From: Candidatus Bipolaricaulota bacterium
GTDB lineage: Bacteria; Bipolaricaulota; Bipolaricaulia; RBG-16-55-9; DRXL01
NCBI GenBank assembly: GCA_025057405.1
Contig: JANWXV010000005.1
Coordinates: 1 to 12,914, forward strand
Length of the DNA: 12,914 nucleotides
Direction: 5' to 3'
Part shown: positions 11,786 to 12,914 of the stretch, in pieces
Layout of the letters: every line of letters starts with the position of its first letter
Position numbering within the stretch: position 1 is the first letter of the stretch
The notes under the pieces: generated by a model
What the model was told of the DNA's origin: nothing
The model's database searches: none
What the model saw: the letters and a program-made list of their open reading frames with translations, nothing else
Program-made: the position numbers and the translations under genes

Positions 11786-12914
11786 GTGAAGTGGCGTTTC
11801 TGGGGAATCACTCTCATCGTGGTCTTGGTTGCGGGAATATCCACACGGGGTTCCGAGCAAGCGAGCAGGATCTTCCCGTTCTCCCAAATCAAGCCGGGGA
11901 TGAAGGGCATCGGGAAGACGGTCGTCAAGGGCGATGAGATTCGGACGTTTGACGTTACGGTTGTGGACGTCATTGATAATCTTGGGGTTCTGAACGATCA
12001 TATCGTAGTGCGTCTGGACGGCGCGGCGATCCGTCAGTCGGGAGGCGTCGCGGCGGGGATGAGCGGCAGCCCTATTTATATTAATAATAAGCTCGCGGGT
12101 GCGCTCTGGGGGGCGTGGGGCTTCCAAGTGGGTGCTCAGCCCATCGCGCTCGTCCGTCCTATTGAGACGATGCTCACGCTCGTCGGCACACTGAAGAAGA
12201 AAGGGCAAGATCGTTTGAAGCGCGGGGCGTTCGTGCCCCCTAGCCCCATCGGCACGATCACGCTCGATGGGGAACGCAAGCAGATCGAGATCGTCTCGGA
12301 GCTTCCCAAGGAGTCTCGTTCTGACACGATCTTCATTCAACCGGCGGCGACGCCGCTGCTCGTTTCGGGTCTGAGCGGCCGAGCGGTCGAATGGCTGCGC
12401 GCGGGAGCGAGTGAGCGATCGCTGCGCTCAGCGAGTAATGCGTTGTTCGCTTTCCGTCAGGGAGATTTTCTCGATGAGATCGCGCAAGGACTCGAAGAGC
12501 GCTATGAGATTCGCGTGCAGCCGACGGGGCTGTCGGGGGCTGCCGCGCGGGCCTCGTATTACAAGAAAGACTCGATCCCCCTTGTCGAGGGCGGCCCCGT
12601 GGGCGTGATGCTCACCGATGGGGATATTACGCTGGGAGCCTTTGGCACGGTCTCTTATGTAGAAGAGAATGTTGTTTTGGCGTTTGGGCATTGGTTCTTC
12701 CCTGCGGGGGAGACGGAGTTCTTCTTGACCGAAGCGTTTATCTTAGATACAGTCGAAGCGTTAGACAGGCCGTTCAAATTGGGAGTTTCTGGCAAGACGG
12801 TGGGCGCGATCTTTGAAGATCGCTGGCAAGGAGTGGGGGGCGTGGCCGAAGTGCAGCCACGTTCGTTTGACGTGCATCTTTCTGTCTATGACCGCGATCT
12901 CAAGACGACGAACC
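11786..12914 (+). CDS. Secreted or membrane-anchored SpoIVB-type (peptidase S55) family protein, 5' part
   Basis: The gene starts at GTG 11786 and is open through the right edge (376 codons visible, no stop). Residues 1-20 (MKWRFWGITLIVVLVAGIST) look like a signal peptide or anchor. About 31-45 read PFSQIKPGMKGIGKT, followed by a beta-rich region and GMSGSPIYINNKLAGALWG (91-109), the S55 serine motif. A second conserved block, GGPVGVMLTDGDITLGAFGT (269-288), leads to LAFGHWFFPAGETEF with H302, matching the GH motif of the family. This architecture is found in long S55-domain proteins of several bacterial phyla whose role is largely unknown. In B. subtilis SpoIVB the histidine block comes before the serine block, the reverse of this order. 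Protease activity is inferred from the motifs only. It is probably coexpressed with sucC, without an obvious functional link. Confidence 0.82.
   Translation, partial: MKWRFWGITLIVVLVAGISTRGSEQASRIFPFSQIKPGMKGIGKTVVKGDEIRTFDVTVVDVIDNLGVLNDHIVVRLDGAAIRQSGGVAAGMSGSPIYINNKLAGALWGAWGFQVGAQPIALVRPIETMLTLVGTLKKKGQDRLKRGAFVPPSPIGTITLDGERKQIEIVSELPKESRSDTIFIQPAATPLLVSGLSGRAVEWLRAGASERSLRSASNALFAFRQGDFLDEIAQGLEERYEIRVQPTGLSGAAARASYYKKDSIPLVEGGPVGVMLTDGDITLGAFGTVSYVEENVVLAFGHWFFPAGETEFFLTEAFILDTVEALDRPFKLGVSGKTVGAIFEDRWQGVGGVAEVQPRSFDVHLSVYDRDLKTTN

Noticed and set aside
11705..12340. Antisense open frame of 211 codons opposite the S55-family gene
   Set aside because: The plus strand carries S55 motifs, a signal peptide and a strong ribosome site; the antisense product has no recognisable features.

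Overview
The window is one continuous plus-strand block of anaerobic central-metabolism and electron-transfer genes, with no credible minus-strand gene and no gene-free stretch longer than about 145 bases. The sequence is GC-rich and uses GTG as well as ATG starts. Two ferredoxin-dependent 2-oxoacid oxidoreductases sit beside an NADH/NADPH/ferredoxin-type flavoprotein set, which points to a strictly anaerobic bacterium, plausibly thermophilic and deep-branching (a lineage such as Bipolaricaulota/Acetothermia would fit). That placement is a low-confidence impression from gene content, not a phylogenetic result.

Layout. Bases 1-1505 hold the end of a pyruvate-type ferredoxin oxidoreductase operon (porA 3' end, porB). 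Bases 1492-4224 hold korD-korA-korB-korC, a complete four-subunit 2-oxoglutarate (or related 2-oxoacid):ferredoxin oxidoreductase. A REP-like palindromic repeat lies in the 3' end of korD. Bases 4245-10210 hold four redox genes: a NuoE/HydC-like 2Fe-2S subunit, a 1046-residue fusion of a NuoF/HydB-like NADH dehydrogenase with a GltD/NfnB-like FAD-NADPH module, a HoxU/NuoG-like iron-sulfur subunit with an unusual cysteine-rich tail, and a stand-alone FMN domain of the glutamate synthase large-subunit type with an N-terminal cysteine cluster. Genes up to 8553 overlap or are spaced by 20 bases or less, so they are probably one transcript; the FMN protein follows after a 79-base A-rich leader. A candidate terminator and a good sigma70-type promoter at 10211-10353 separate this block from tatA, sucC (without sucD next to it) and a secreted S55 (SpoIVB-type) peptidase-family gene that runs off the right edge.

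How the genes may work together (inference). The Por and Kor enzymes exchange electrons with ferredoxin. The four-gene redox set has an NADH/FMN site, an FAD/NADPH site, a third flavin on the GltB-like protein and many Fe-S clusters, so it could link ferredoxin, NAD(H) and NADP(H) in a bifurcating or confurcating complex that combines features of HydABC/Bfu-type enzymes, NfnAB and glutamate synthase. The combination and the cysteine changes in its subunits are the best candidate for an undescribed system here. A carbon route from succinyl-CoA (SucC) to 2-oxoglutarate (Kor) to glutamate (GltD/GltB-like parts) would also fit, but the FMN protein lacks a glutaminase domain, so that product is not assured.
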